Shown piece by piece: positions 32,497 through 41,792 of a DNA stretch of 64,000 nt. Each line of letters begins with the position of its first letter. Position 1 is the stretch's first letter. The notes beneath the pieces are model-generated. The model had not been told where the DNA came from. It worked only from the letters and a program-made list of their open reading frames with translations, and did no database searches. Made by a program: the position numbers and the translations under genes. Source of the stretch: Bradyrhizobium sp. CCGE-LA001 (GTDB taxonomy: Bacteria > Pseudomonadota > Alphaproteobacteria > Rhizobiales > Xanthobacteraceae); NCBI RefSeq assembly GCF_000296215.2, contig NZ_CP013949.1:6007501-6071500 (forward strand), given 5' to 3'.

Positions 32497-34729
32497 AGCG
32501 TGCGTAGTATTTCTGGTAATAGTAGCGACCGTGGTAGGACTCATAACGCGCTAGTACCTTAGTATCGGCCTTATTCAGCACCACTCCGAGCAGCTTGTCC
32601 TGGATCTCGATCGCGTTACGGAGGTTATGCTGGACGACATCCGTCTTGGTTTTGCCCCACTCCACAACGAACACGTAAGAGTCGACATAGGACGTTGTGA
32701 CTCGTACATCGACGACCGGTGCCATCGGCGGCATATCCAGCACCACGTAGTCGAATCTCGACCGCAATTGGGTAACCAGCGCGTGCATCGCTTTCGAGGC
32801 CAGAATCTCGTTGGTGTGCAGCAGCTTCGAGGTGATTCCGGCCGGCAAGATCGATAGCTTAGTGTCAGGATCGATCACCACGGCGTCTTCAAGCTTGACC
32901 TTCTGCGCAACGACGTCGACCAAGCCGATCTTTGCGTCCGGCACCAAGGCACGCGACAGGGAGGGATTGCGTAAGTCGGCGTCGACCAAAATCACTCGCG
33001 CACCGCCATGCGCCATCAACTGAGCAAGGTTGGTCGAGAGTGTGCTTTTGCCCTCGTTAGGCAGGGTCGAAGTCGCTGCCAGCACCCGGTTCTCACGCAC
33101 GATCGAGTTAAGATCCACCGCTACCTTTAGCGAGCGGACAGCCTCGGAGAAGCGCGAGAGCGGATTGTTGACAACGTAACGCAATAGATCGGGCTGCGGA
33201 GCGTTCTCACTTTTTGCGCGTCTTGCGCCGAATCCCGTTGAGGGGGCGCCGAGCGCCGGCAGAATAGCAATACAGTTTGCGCCGAGCACTTCCTCCACTT
33301 GGCCTGTAGTCCGGAAGACGTTATCCGACAATTCCCGAGCCATTGCGGCCCCGAAACTAAGCATCAACCCGCCTAGCAGCGCCGCTGCCAAAATGATCAT
33401 CGTTTTCGGATGGCTCTTCAGAAGCGGCGTCGTAGCCGCGCTGATAACGCGCGCTTCGGTGATCGGGAAAGACTGCTGCTGCACACTTTCCATGTAGCGC
33501 TGTAGGAAGTTGTCATACATCGCCTGATAGGACTGGGCGTTGCTCTCGAGTTCGCGTAGCTGCACCTGCGCCTGATTGGTAAGCTGCGATTCCGAGACCA
33601 CGTTGGCGAGACTCGACTTTATGGCTTCTTCGCGCGTCACCGCGATGTCGTAGTCACTCTTGTAGGACTCCTGGATACGTTTGAGTTCTGCTGTGATGTT
33701 CCTCTTAATTTCTGCCATTTGATTGCGCAGGTTGAGAGCCGCCAAGTGATCGTGACCATACTTAGTTGACCAAATTGACTCCTTGGAGGCCAAGTCGACA
33801 TATTGCGCACGCAGCTTGACGATTGTTTCGTTCTTGAGCGCATCTGCGACGTTTGCGTCAGGAATATCTTGCTTGAGAATGTCATTCATGCGGTCAAGCC
33901 GCGCCTTGGCCTCGGCCGTGGCCGCATGCGCCATGATGAGCTGGCTGTTCACCTCGGCGAGCTGCTGCTCATTCATCAGCCGACCGCCAGTATCGACGAT
34001 GTTGTTGGCGGTCTTGAAATCCACCACCGCCTTCTGTGCAGCAGAGGCCTGGGTGCGCAGCTCCTTGATGCGGTCCTGCAGCCAGACGCTGGCGCGGCGA
34101 GTGGCTTGGTACTTGGCTTCGAGCGAGTCGACGATATAGGCGTCGGCGATCGCGTTGGCGATGCGCGCGGCCTTGGCTGGGTCTTTCGAAGTGAATCCGA
34201 TCTCCATCACATAGGTGAGGCCGAGGCGCTTAATCGTGCGGTTCCTCTCGAACCGCTCAAGCGCCTTGCGGGTTAACTCGAATTCGGACAGAGCTTTTCC
34301 GTCGGAGAATAGGCTGGAAATGGCGCCGATCACGGTCCCAAGCAGACCGCCGCCCGCGCCGGTGAATTCGGGATCATCGATCAGGTGCTGGTCGCGGATC
34401 ACGGCCAGGCTAATGTTCTCGGATTTTAGAATTTCGACCTGGGTCTCCACCGTCGCGGAATCGATAGAGATGTCGCCGAGCACGGATTGCTGCTGGAACA
34501 GCTGCACCTTGCGGGTGTCGATCACCATCGAGGCGGTGGAGGTGAACAGTGGCGCGGCGGTGAAGAGATAGAGCAGCGCCAGGATCACGCAGGCCGAGAC
34601 GATCGCGACCATGGTCGGGAACTGGCGCCTGATAATGTCGAGGTAGGAGGTCAGCGTCTGCGACGGAGAGCCGTCGGCCTCGGTGAAATCACGGTTGATC
34701 TCCGAGGTCGGCTTATTCACCTGCAACAT
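32480..34729 (-). CDS. Wzc/ExoP-type chain-length determinant with tyrosine-kinase domain (copy 2)
   Basis: A 749-residue co-polymerase. The Wzz domain has its first helix near residues 37-58 (MVAIVSACVILALLYLFTAA), a long periplasmic coiled coil and a second helix near 450. The kinase domain has Walker A STLPNEGKSTL, the canonical A-prime VILVDADLRNPSL and Walker B YVVLDMPPMAPVVD. The tail after about residue 725 has nine tyrosines (ARYESYHGRYYYQKYYARYG), the classic autophosphorylation cluster. It thus looks like an intact tyrosine kinase, unlike copy 1. It is preceded by the paralogous secreted protein and followed by two coupled genes. The 5' end is more GC-rich than the rest. Confidence 0.92.
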   Translation of the reverse strand: MLQVNKPTSEINRDFTEADGSPSQTLTSYLDIIRRQFPTMVAIVSACVILALLYLFTAAPLFTSTASMVIDTRKVQLFQQQSVLGDISIDSATVETQVEILKSENISLAVIRDQHLIDDPEFTGAGGGLLGTVIGAISSLFSDGKALSEFELTRKALERFERNRTIKRLGLTYVMEIGFTSKDPAKAARIANAIADAYIVDSLEAKYQATRRASVWLQDRIKELRTQASAAQKAVVDFKTANNIVDTGGRLMNEQQLAEVNSQLIMAHAATAEAKARLDRMNDILKQDIPDANVADALKNETIVKLRAQYVDLASKESIWSTKYGHDHLAALNLRNQMAEIKRNITAELKRIQESYKSDYDIAVTREEAIKSSLANVVSESQLTNQAQVQLRELESNAQSYQAMYDNFLQRYMESVQQQSFPITEARVISAATTPLLKSHPKTMIILAAALLGGLMLSFGAAMARELSDNVFRTTGQVEEVLGANCIAILPALGAPSTGFGARRAKSENAPQPDLLRYVVNNPLSRFSEAVRSLKVAVDLNSIVRENRVLAATSTLPNEGKSTLSTNLAQLMAHGGARVILVDADLRNPSLSRALVPDAKIGLVDVVAQKVKLEDAVVIDPDTKLSILPAGITSKLLHTNEILASKAMHALVTQLRSRFDYVVLDMPPMAPVVDVRVTTSYVDSYVFVVEWGKTKTDVVQHNLRNAIEIQDKLLGVVLNKADTKVLARYESYHGRYYYQKYYARYGYVE

Positions 34730-34913
34730 CCAGCAATTCCTGAAAATGGATCGATGTATCTATGAGAATTGGACGTTCGCCCACTGCCCGCTCGCGTCCG
34801 GAGCAAACCCGATGCCAAAGCCCGCGCTGCGCGCAACACTAGCACAATCCTGCCTGCAATTGAACGCGGTTGGCGCAGCGCACCGCGCGGCTTGCGCACC
34901 TTCTTGTGGGAAG

Positions 34914-34954
34914 CTTAACGGCGCAAAAGCAAAGCGGCGCCCGCTGGCGCCGCT
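34914..34954 (-). terminator. Hairpin between the secreted partner and the Wzc-type gene
   Basis: AGCGGCGCC (34933-34941) pairs with GGCGCCGCT (34946-34954). On the minus strand it is followed by TTGCTTTTGCGCC. It could end or attenuate the transcript between the gene at 34992 and the kinase gene at 34729, lowering kinase expression relative to its partner. Confidence 0.6.
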
Positions 34955-34991
34955 GCATTGATCGTGTGAAGGGCCCGCGAGGCCAGCCGGC

Positions 34992-35609
34992 TCAGCGCGG
35001 GCTGACGCTGTTGGTGGTGCCACCGACGGAACCGCTGCCGATGCCGGTCGGGTTGTTGGCGGTGGTGTTGTTGCCGAACACGACGATGCCGCTGCTGCCG
35101 CCGCCGGTGGCAAAGCCGCCGGTGCCGGTCGGGCCGCCGGCGCCGGAACCGCCGCCGCCCGCGCCGCCGCCGGTCGCGGCGATCTGGACGTCGCCGGTCG
35201 CGGCCTGGTAGGCGGCGATCACGTCGGCATTGCCGGTGTTGGCGATCGCGGCCTGGATCTCAGTGGCGAAGGCCGGGTCGCTCGTCGCGGCCATGCGGGC
35301 GACCTGGGCGAGGCCGCCGACGATCGCGCGCATCTGGTCCGGAGTCGTCGCGCGATCCTTCAACAGCGCGATCAGGCCCGGCAGCGTGGTCGGATCGGAG
35401 GCGCCGAGGTCGCGCACGCGCGAGATCAGCTGCGGGCCGCCGGTCGGATATTGCTGCAACAGGCTGTTGGGGGCGGCCTTGAACTCGGAAATGACGGTGG
35501 CCGGCAGCTGGCGCTGCGGCGGGTAAATCGCGGCGCTGGCGGCCGTCGTGATCGTCGCGGCAAGCGCTGCGGCGGCGGCCATGCGAAGCGCGATTCTGAT
35601 AACGCTCAT
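34992..35609 (-). CDS. Secreted partner protein of the adjacent Wzc-type kinase (copy 2)
   Basis: A 205-residue exported protein. The ATG at 35609 has GGAGG upstream, with a signal peptide (IALRMAAAAALAATITTAAS) cut near ASAAIYPP. The helical domain (EFKAAPNSLLQQYPTGGPQL, DPTTLPGLIALLKDRATT, DPAFATEIQAAIANT) aligns by eye with the protein at 6585-7151. The C-terminus is a Gly-rich linker (GGGAGGGGSGAGGPTGTGG) with Asn/Thr stretches. It sits before the second Wzc-type gene exactly as copy 1 does. The domain may be periplasmic or on the surface; function unknown. Confidence 0.75.
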   Translation of the reverse strand: MSVIRIALRMAAAAALAATITTAASAAIYPPQRQLPATVISEFKAAPNSLLQQYPTGGPQLISRVRDLGASDPTTLPGLIALLKDRATTPDQMRAIVGGLAQVARMAATSDPAFATEIQAAIANTGNADVIAAYQAATGDVQIAATGGGAGGGGSGAGGPTGTGGFATGGGSSGIVVFGNNTTANNPTGIGSGSVGGTTNSVSPR

Positions 35610-35753
35610 TAAATCAACCTCCAAAAAATCAGCTGCCCCGAATTGCGTGGTCGGCCTGGGCAAACGGCTGTGCTGGTTGCAGGAACCTAGCGGAAGCGGC
35701 TGGGGCTGTCCACTTATTCTAAAGACTTCGTAAACAGCGCAACTGCTTCATAT

Positions 35754-37241
35754 CTAGACACTTTTATGAAGCTCGGGCAGCGCGCGCGGGGCCGCGCCAG
35801 CGGTTGCGGTGAGCCCCTCGCCTCGCCGGCTGGTGGCGCTGGCCTCAGCGGCCTTCCGGGCCTCCCGGCTCGAGAAGGATTGCGCCAGGCCCGCGCCGAA
35901 AAGCGCAAAGAACGGAATGCTGTAGCCGGGCACCTGGAGCGTGAAGTCCAGGCACGAATGCAGCAGCGACAGCGTCGCCGTGGCCGCAGCCGCCAGCGGG
36001 ATGATGACATCGCGCCGCCGGCCGAACACGCCCCTGGCCAGCACGAGCAGCATGATGGCCCAGCCGAGCGCCACCAGCAGCGCCATGGGAATGCCTACCT
36101 CGGAGGCAAGCTCCAGCGGCGTCGAATGCGCGGCATCCCAGACGCCGCGAATCGAGATGTTGGGACTGCGATACGGCGGGAAGGCCCATTGGAAGGTGCC
36201 CATGCCGGTGCCGAACCAGGGGTTGTCTGCGATGATCCGCAGCGTCGATTTCCAGGCCTCGATGCGGCCCTCGTCGACGAGGCCCTGGCTATCAAAGCGG
36301 CTGGAGACGCGGCCGCCGAGCAGTTGCAACAGGCCGAGCGCGACGGCTGCGCCCGCGCCGAGCGAGATCCAGATGCCGGTGCGCGGTGGCAGGTCCTTGC
36401 GCAGGAACAGCGTGAAGGCGACGATCATCGCGAGCAGCGACAGGCCGACGCCGGCGCGCGAGGTCGTCATGAACATCGCCATCAGGCAGATCAGCAGGCA
36501 GCCGAGCTGCGGCAGGATCTCTCTCGGCGGGATCGTGCGCAGATCGAGCGACAGGCGCCACCATTCGATGTGCCGCTCGGGCAGGCGGCGGCGGACGTCC
36601 TCCAGGATCAGCAGCATCCAGATCACCGCAGCCGAGCCGAAATAGGCCGCCGCCGTGTTGCGGTTGATGAAGGTGCCGGTGACGCTGCCGAGATAGGCCG
36701 TCTTGTCCCGCCATAGGATCATGGTCGGCTCGATCAGGAACGAGGCGACGCCGTAGAGCGCGTAGGCCGCGCCCGAGATCGCGATCACCCACAAGAGCCG
36801 GCGCGCGCGCATCCGATCGGCACCGACGGTGATGCCGAGCACGATGGCGAGGATGTTGGCGAGCGGCGCGCCGAGTGCGAAGAACGCCTCGTTCTTGACG
36901 ATCGATGCCGACGGGGCGATTGGCACGCCGAGCAGGTCCGAGGCCTGCTTCCAGATCGGCTGAAACGGCGCCACCCAAGGATGGTCGGAGAGCTGCTCAT
37001 GCAGCACGAAGCCGTAAGCGGCGACGATGACGCCGATGCCGGCGAGCAGCCACAGATGCGGCGTGCGCAGATCGCGCGTCGGCGCGAAGATCACCGCGAT
37101 CCCGAGACACAGGCACCAGAACGCGATCGACAGATCATTGGTCGAGCCGAACGGGAACGGCGCGCCGGCGGCGACGAAGAGCAGGATGAAGGCCGCGGGC
37201 AAGCTCCACGACCAGCGGATTGTGGGAGGCCAAAGGCGCAT
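35754..37241 (-). CDS. O-antigen ligase/polymerase-like membrane protein
   Basis: A 495-residue membrane protein with about twelve helices and the Wzy_C (O-antigen ligase) signature. The large periplasmic loop has ADNPWFGTGMGTFQWAFPPY followed by DAAHSTPLELASEVGIPMAL. The C-terminal tail is basic and Ala-rich. The family joins or polymerises lipid-linked glycans in the periplasm. With another Wzy-like protein at 29968 and a related one at 40462, this gene may be the polymerase for the conserved part of the locus or a ligase to another acceptor. It lies 25 bases after the secreted-protein gene at 37267. The DNA is very GC-rich. Confidence 0.85.
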   Translation of the reverse strand: MRLWPPTIRWSWSLPAAFILLFVAAGAPFPFGSTNDLSIAFWCLCLGIAVIFAPTRDLRTPHLWLLAGIGVIVAAYGFVLHEQLSDHPWVAPFQPIWKQASDLLGVPIAPSASIVKNEAFFALGAPLANILAIVLGITVGADRMRARRLLWVIAISGAAYALYGVASFLIEPTMILWRDKTAYLGSVTGTFINRNTAAAYFGSAAVIWMLLILEDVRRRLPERHIEWWRLSLDLRTIPPREILPQLGCLLICLMAMFMTTSRAGVGLSLLAMIVAFTLFLRKDLPPRTGIWISLGAGAAVALGLLQLLGGRVSSRFDSQGLVDEGRIEAWKSTLRIIADNPWFGTGMGTFQWAFPPYRSPNISIRGVWDAAHSTPLELASEVGIPMALLVALGWAIMLLVLARGVFGRRRDVIIPLAAAATATLSLLHSCLDFTLQVPGYSIPFFALFGAGLAQSFSSREARKAAEASATSRRGEGLTATAGAAPRALPELHKSV

Positions 37242-37266
37242 CGGCGTTTTGCGAGCTTGCTCGAGC

Positions 37267-37848
37267 TTAGAGGAAGCAATCGATCGGATAGATCTTCAGA
37301 TCCACGTTGAGGCGGCTGTTCCGGGTCTGCGCCCGGAACGCATAGAATACCCCAAAGCTATCACTTCCCGGACCGAGTTTTATTCCGGGGGTCAATTCGT
37401 CGGGCGGGACCAGAAGGCCGATATGCCGGTTGATGGCGGAAATCTCGATCCGCCCCTCGCCGTCCGCAAAATGCCCGCTGAGCTGGGTCACGGTGACCTT
37501 CGGCAGGCCGCGGCGCTGATGGCAGACATCCTCTTCCCAGAGCTTGGTCTGTTGCACCAGCGGTTTGCCCGGGTCATCGGGGACGACGATATCAGGGAAA
37601 GACGGACGCAGCATCCCGAAGAACTTGCTCTCCTTGGAGTTCGCCGACAGGCGGACCGTGAAGGCGAGCTCGGCCTTGGCTCCCTTGAGGCGCGACAGGA
37701 TCGGAGCGTCAGGCTCGGCGGAGATCATCACGTCGATGCGATGGCGGACGCCCAGCTCTGCGGGAGCGCCGAGAGCTGTCCCGGCCGGCGCCAGCGCGAC
37801 GGCGAAAGGGACGAGGGCCAGAAGACGCCAGTATGCTCGAAAGCGCAT
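37267..37848 (-). CDS. Secreted protein of unknown function
   Basis: A 193-residue exported protein with a clear signal peptide (YWRLLALVPFAVALAPAGTA, cut near ALGAPAE). The mature part contains HRIDVMISAEPDAPILSRLK, ELAFTVRLSANSKESKFFGM and DLKIYPIDCFL, and reads as an all-beta domain with two cysteines. No family was recognised. It is the first gene of the minus-strand run that continues into the O-antigen ligase-like gene, so it is likely part of polysaccharide export or attachment. Confidence 0.7.
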   Translation of the reverse strand: MRFRAYWRLLALVPFAVALAPAGTALGAPAELGVRHRIDVMISAEPDAPILSRLKGAKAELAFTVRLSANSKESKFFGMLRPSFPDIVVPDDPGKPLVQQTKLWEEDVCHQRRGLPKVTVTQLSGHFADGEGRIEISAINRHIGLLVPPDELTPGIKLGPGSDSFGVFYAFRAQTRNSRLNVDLKIYPIDCFL

Positions 37849-37954
37849 GAAGCCCCTTGCAACAGAGCGGGGTGACCGATGACCGGCGCGCCGTGCTCAG
37901 CGGCGCCTTGATCCAGATCCCGAACTCGTAGCCCCAACAGAACCGCTTCGATTG

Positions 37955-37993
37955 CTAAACGAAAATGGCACCGGGACAAAGCCCCGGTGCCAT
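37955..37993 (-). terminator. Rho-independent terminator of the polysaccharide export gene
   Basis: A perfect 11-bp stem (ATGGCACCGGG at 37965-37975 with 37983-37993). On the minus strand it is followed by TTTTCGTTT. It lies 26 bases after the export gene stop. Confidence 0.88.
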
Positions 37994-38018
37994 CGTCTTT
38001 GGTCGATCAAGTCGTGCC

Positions 38019-39221
38019 TTACGGCGCCAGCTTGACGTTGTTGCGGAAGATCAGCGCGTTGTTCGACAGATTCACCGCATCGTTGCCGGTTGCCATGATC
38101 ACACGGAGGTAGTTCAGGAACTTGGCGACTTCGACGTTGCGCGAGTTCGAGACGTAGATGATGTCCTGGTTCTTCATCATGACCTTGGTCGCAAGGAAGA
38201 AGCCGCCCGGATCGCGGAAGTTCACGTTGAAGATGACCGGGATCGTGTCGGAGGTGTACTTGCTCACGTCGATGCCGAGCTGGGCCGCGACGTCGCGCGG
38301 CTCGCGGCGGTAGAGATACACGGCAGCGGGATCGGCCTGACCGTCGAGGAGACCACCGGCCTTGCCGACAGCTTCGCCGAGGTTGATGCGCCAGGCGTCG
38401 AAGTTGAACTCGCCGCTCTGGCCGCTGGCGCCGAACGCCAGGAACTTCTGCTGCTCGCGATAGACATAGATGCTGTCGTCGGGGCGCACATAGACGTTGT
38501 TCTCGGGCGCCATCACGAGATTTTCGAACGGCACGGTGGCCCGCCGTCCGCCACGCTCCAGCATGACCCAGGTCTCGAAGCCCTGGCCCTTGATGCCGCC
38601 AGCGCGCGTGATCGCATCGAGCACGCGATCCTTCGCGCCCGCCGCGCTTGCGGGATAACGCGCCGGCGAATTGACTTCGCCGAGCACGCTGATGAGCTGG
38701 GTACGCTGCGAGGACATCGCAACGACCGCCTGCGGCTCGATGGCGCGGTTGCCGATCTTTTCGATGATCGAGCGCTGGATCTGAACCGCAGTCAGGCCCG
38801 CGGCTTTGACTTGGCCGGCATAGGGCACCGTGATGAAGCCGTCATTGTCGACCGCCTGGTCCGGGATGGTCACGAAGTTACCCGGACGGACGCCGGCTTC
38901 CGCCGGGATGAACAGACCACCTGCTGCAGCTTCGAAGATGGTGACGCTGACGACGTCGCCGATGCCGAACACGATGCTGGCGGGCGGACGGCGATCGGTG
39001 AACACGCCGGCGAGCCCCTTGGGCTCGTGGGTGTGCAGGATCTTCACGGTCGCCGGATTGAGCGGCACCAGCTCGTAGGCCGGCGCGTTTTCGGTCTGGA
39101 TCTTGTTGTTAACGTCGTCCGTCAGCGGACCCGAACCTGGATTGGTCGAGCAGGCTCCGAGCGCCAACGCGGCGGCCAGAAATGCTGGCTTGAGTAAATA
39201 TGACTTGGCATAGGAATGCAT
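38019..39221 (-). CDS. Outer-membrane polysaccharide export protein (Wza/ExoF-like)
   Basis: A 400-residue lipoprotein of the outer-membrane polysaccharide exporter family. The signal ends in LALGAC, a lipobox, so Cys is lipidated. The polysaccharide export domain follows (IVFGIGDVVSVTIFEAAAGG, GFITVPYAGQVKAAGLTAVQ), then SLBB-like repeats (SSQRTQLISVLGEVNSPARY, NNVYVRPDDSIYVYREQQKF). It forms the outer-membrane channel that works with the Wzc-type co-polymerase. Start 39221 is chosen over 39284 because the signal peptide begins there. No other exporter of this type is in the window. Confidence 0.92.
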   Translation of the reverse strand: MHSYAKSYLLKPAFLAAALALGACSTNPGSGPLTDDVNNKIQTENAPAYELVPLNPATVKILHTHEPKGLAGVFTDRRPPASIVFGIGDVVSVTIFEAAAGGLFIPAEAGVRPGNFVTIPDQAVDNDGFITVPYAGQVKAAGLTAVQIQRSIIEKIGNRAIEPQAVVAMSSQRTQLISVLGEVNSPARYPASAAGAKDRVLDAITRAGGIKGQGFETWVMLERGGRRATVPFENLVMAPENNVYVRPDDSIYVYREQQKFLAFGASGQSGEFNFDAWRINLGEAVGKAGGLLDGQADPAAVYLYRREPRDVAAQLGIDVSKYTSDTIPVIFNVNFRDPGGFFLATKVMMKNQDIIYVSNSRNVEVAKFLNYLRVIMATGNDAVNLSNNALIFRNNVKLAP

Positions 39222-39499
39222 GAATCGCGCCCCGAGAGACCCCAATTGACACCGATTGGTACGGCGGGATGGGGGGTGCGACAAGGGTTCCTCGATGGTT
39301 AACAGTGCGATCGCTGGACTACTGTTGCGTGGGGGCCACTGTTTGGGGCCTAGCTTAACCCTTTGTGACTATTTGTTGTATTTCCTGTGCCCGGTTGGCG
39401 AGCAAATCGCCCGACTCAAGGGCGCAGTGTGTCGAGCGCGAGGCTTCTTGCCCTGGCTGTCGTCTGCTAAGGCTGGGTCCGTTAAGAGTAGGAACCCCT
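39222..39499. promoter_or_regulatory. Divergent promoter region of the export gene
   Basis: Some 280 bases separate the leftward Wza-like gene from a rightward secreted-protein gene, so both must have promoters here. No operator or box can be named. The left part is rather A/T-rich near 39296-39380. Confidence 0.4.
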
Positions 39500-40072
39500 G
39501 TGACTGGCCTCCTTCTGATCCCGCTTTTGGCAGGTTCCCTCCTAGGCGCCGCTGATCGCCCATGGGGTCCTGCCTCTCCCTGCACCGGCAGCACCGGTTT
39601 CTCATGTCAGGAAGCGCCGATCGTTGCGGCGGCGACCTCCACCCCTTCCTCCGTCTGGAAATTCACCCGGACGCAAGGGACCAAGGACGGCGAAAGCTTC
39701 GCGGCCATCATGAAGACTGCCGACACCAGCCAATCCGACCCGGACTTCGCTGGCCTGATCGTCCGCTGCGCCCCGAAGGGCAAGGTCGACGTGCTGGTGG
39801 CCCTGATCCGGCCCTTTCCACCGCGGAGCCGCCCGAAGGTGACCATTGCTGCGAGCGGCGGCGGCACCTTGACCTTTGATGCCGGCATGGCGGCCGCGGG
39901 CGCCGCTGTGCTTTTGCCCGACGAGGTCTCGGCCTTTGCCGCCGGAAAGTGGCAGACGACGCCCTCCCTGTCCGTGGTGGTCAGGGAAGGCGACAGCGAG
40001 ATCAAGGGAATGGTGGCCCTCAATGGGTTGCGGGAGGCCTATCATTCGCTGCTGGCAAATTGCGGCCAATAG
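39500..40072 (+). CDS. Secreted protein of unknown function
   Basis: A 190-residue exported protein starting with GTG at 39500 (TAGGA ahead). The signal peptide is TGLLLIPLLAGSLLGAA. The mature domain reads SVWKFTRTQGTKDGESFAAI, ADTSQSDPDFAGLIVRCAPK and LIRPFPPRSRPKVTIAASGG. It ends LREAYHSLLANCGQ, with paired cysteines. The layout resembles small periplasmic beta-sandwich proteins seen in rhizobial genomes. Function is not known. It probably shares a promoter region with the export gene. Confidence 0.65.
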   Translation: MTGLLLIPLLAGSLLGAADRPWGPASPCTGSTGFSCQEAPIVAAATSTPSSVWKFTRTQGTKDGESFAAIMKTADTSQSDPDFAGLIVRCAPKGKVDVLVALIRPFPPRSRPKVTIAASGGGTLTFDAGMAAAGAAVLLPDEVSAFAAGKWQTTPSLSVVVREGDSEIKGMVALNGLREAYHSLLANCGQ

Positions 40073-40147
40073 GCCAAATTTAGCCATACGACTTAAGGGT
40101 CTTTTTAGGCGGGAAACCTAGGGTCCGGAGCACGGAGAGTGTTTCGA

Positions 40148-40423
40148 ATGACCGCCTTTTTGATTTTCAGCTTTCTCACAGGTGCCGTGCTGGGCCAACG
40201 CTTTCGCGTGTTCGTGCTCTTGCCGGTAACATTCGCCCTGGTGCTCACCATGCTGCCGGTCAGCATGATGACCAGCCTCGGCTTCCTTGAAGGCATGAAG
40301 GCAGCGGCGTTCGCAGCCATCGCTCTCCAGGGCGGTTACCTGTTCGGTTCGGGGGCGCGCTTTGCCCTTGCCGCCGCACGCGCCACCCGCGTCTTCGGTC
40401 GACCGGTCAAGGCCACCCGCTGA
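40148..40423 (+). CDS. Small membrane protein
   Basis: A 91-residue protein with two or three helices (TAFLIFSFLTGAVLG, VFVLLPVTFALVLTMLPVSM, and a weaker one near AAFAAIALQGGYLFG) and a basic C-terminus. The ATG at 40148 has GGAGAG eight bases ahead; a GTG at 40139 is possible. It lies between a secreted protein and an O-antigen ligase-like gene on the same strand. No family recognised. Confidence 0.55.
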   Translation: MTAFLIFSFLTGAVLGQRFRVFVLLPVTFALVLTMLPVSMMTSLGFLEGMKAAAFAAIALQGGYLFGSGARFALAAARATRVFGRPVKATR

Positions 40424-40461
40424 TCGCGACGCAGGCCTCTGTTTGAAAACCACACGCCCGC

Positions 40462-41781
40462 TTGTATGGTGACCTGACTCGTTTCAGGATTCCGCATCGA
40501 GCGCGCCGTTTGTCCCTCGCTTATTTTGCCCTCATCGTTTCCATCGTCTCCGCTTCCGCTCTCGAAATCGCCGGCGCCAAGTTCGGTGCCCAGCTGGGGT
40601 CGATGGCCGCAGCGCTAGGCTTGCTGGCGGCCGCCTCGAGCACGCGCAAGGCCGACTACGAGCACTATGTCCGCGCGACCTCCTGGGGCCGCTGGATCCT
40701 CATCGCCATTCCGCTGTGCATCGCCGCTCAGCTCGCCCCGCTTCCGCTGAGCTGGGCGCATCCGATCTGGGCCAGTGCCCACGACTCCCTCGGCGGCTTC
40801 TCGCTCGGGCCGATCACCGCCGATATCGGCTTGACGGTGGACGCGCTGGTGTTGGTGCTCGCAGCGATCTCATTGCTCGGCGTCGCCATCCTGGTGGTCC
40901 GCAACCGCAGCCGTGCCGAGCTGGTTCTCTTCGTGCTGAGCGGAGTAACGGCGGTCGCCGCCTTGGTCTTGGACTTGCATCGGCTCTCGCCGGGGCTTGC
41001 TGCAGCCGCGCCCTCTGACCTCACGACGACCTTGGCCGGCCTCGGCCTCATGCTCAATCTGGCGGTCATGCAGCTCGCGGCTGAGCGGGCCGAAACGCAT
41101 CACTCGGTCCTTCGCTCCGTCTTCATCGGTCTTTGCGGTCTCGTCGGGGCCCTGGCCTGCGCAATCGCGATCTTCGGGCTGTCCGGAACGAACAGCGCGG
41201 TCGCAGCAAGCTTCGGCGTCGTGCTGATCCTGCTGATCCTCGTCATCCGCAGACTGGATCTGTCACCATTGGCCGCGACCGCCTTGTCGGTGGCAGCCCT
41301 GATCGGCGCGGCCATCGTCCTGACCTTCCTCTTCGAGAAAAATTCCGGACCGGTCCTTCTGCGGCTCGTCCCGGAGATGGGGACCGAGACCAAGGCCGCG
41401 CTCGAGCGCATGCTGGCCGATACGCGCTGGTTCGGCGCCGGCGCCGGGACTTTTGCTGCGGTCGGCAGAATCTATCAGAACGATGCCGGAGCCCTCTTGA
41501 CCGCCCCCTCAGCGGCGACAGCGGTCTTTGCGGGAATGGGATGGATCGGCTTCGCTGCCATGATGGCGGTGAGCCTGATCGCCCTGGTCCGCCTGTTCTT
41601 CGGCGCCTTGCGGCGCGGCCGCGACTCGTTCTTTCCCGCAGCGGCCGCCGCCTGTGTTCTCTTTGCGCTCGTCCAGAGCTTCGCAGGTCCGGGATTGCTG
41701 CGCCCGGCAGCCATCCTGTGCCTGTCGGTGATCGTGGGCCTCGGGCTGTCGCAGAGCGTCAGCCAATCCGGATCACGATAG
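40462..41781 (+). CDS. O-antigen ligase-like membrane protein
   Basis: A 439-residue membrane protein with about ten helices. The loop with LADTRWFGAGAGTFAAVGRI, then TAPSAATAVFAGMGWIGFAA, follows the pattern of the O-antigen ligase loop at 35754-37241 (NPWFGTGMGTF there), but the AH-type motif is missing. The start is a TTG at 40462 and is uncertain. It may be a diverged ligase or polymerase, or may have lost activity. It ends 12 bases before the convergent protease gene. Confidence 0.7.
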   Translation: MYGDLTRFRIPHRARRLSLAYFALIVSIVSASALEIAGAKFGAQLGSMAAALGLLAAASSTRKADYEHYVRATSWGRWILIAIPLCIAAQLAPLPLSWAHPIWASAHDSLGGFSLGPITADIGLTVDALVLVLAAISLLGVAILVVRNRSRAELVLFVLSGVTAVAALVLDLHRLSPGLAAAAPSDLTTTLAGLGLMLNLAVMQLAAERAETHHSVLRSVFIGLCGLVGALACAIAIFGLSGTNSAVAASFGVVLILLILVIRRLDLSPLAATALSVAALIGAAIVLTFLFEKNSGPVLLRLVPEMGTETKAALERMLADTRWFGAGAGTFAAVGRIYQNDAGALLTAPSAATAVFAGMGWIGFAAMMAVSLIALVRLFFGALRRGRDSFFPAAAAACVLFALVQSFAGPGLLRPAAILCLSVIVGLGLSQSVSQSGSR

Positions 41782-41792
41782 AACGCGGGTGA

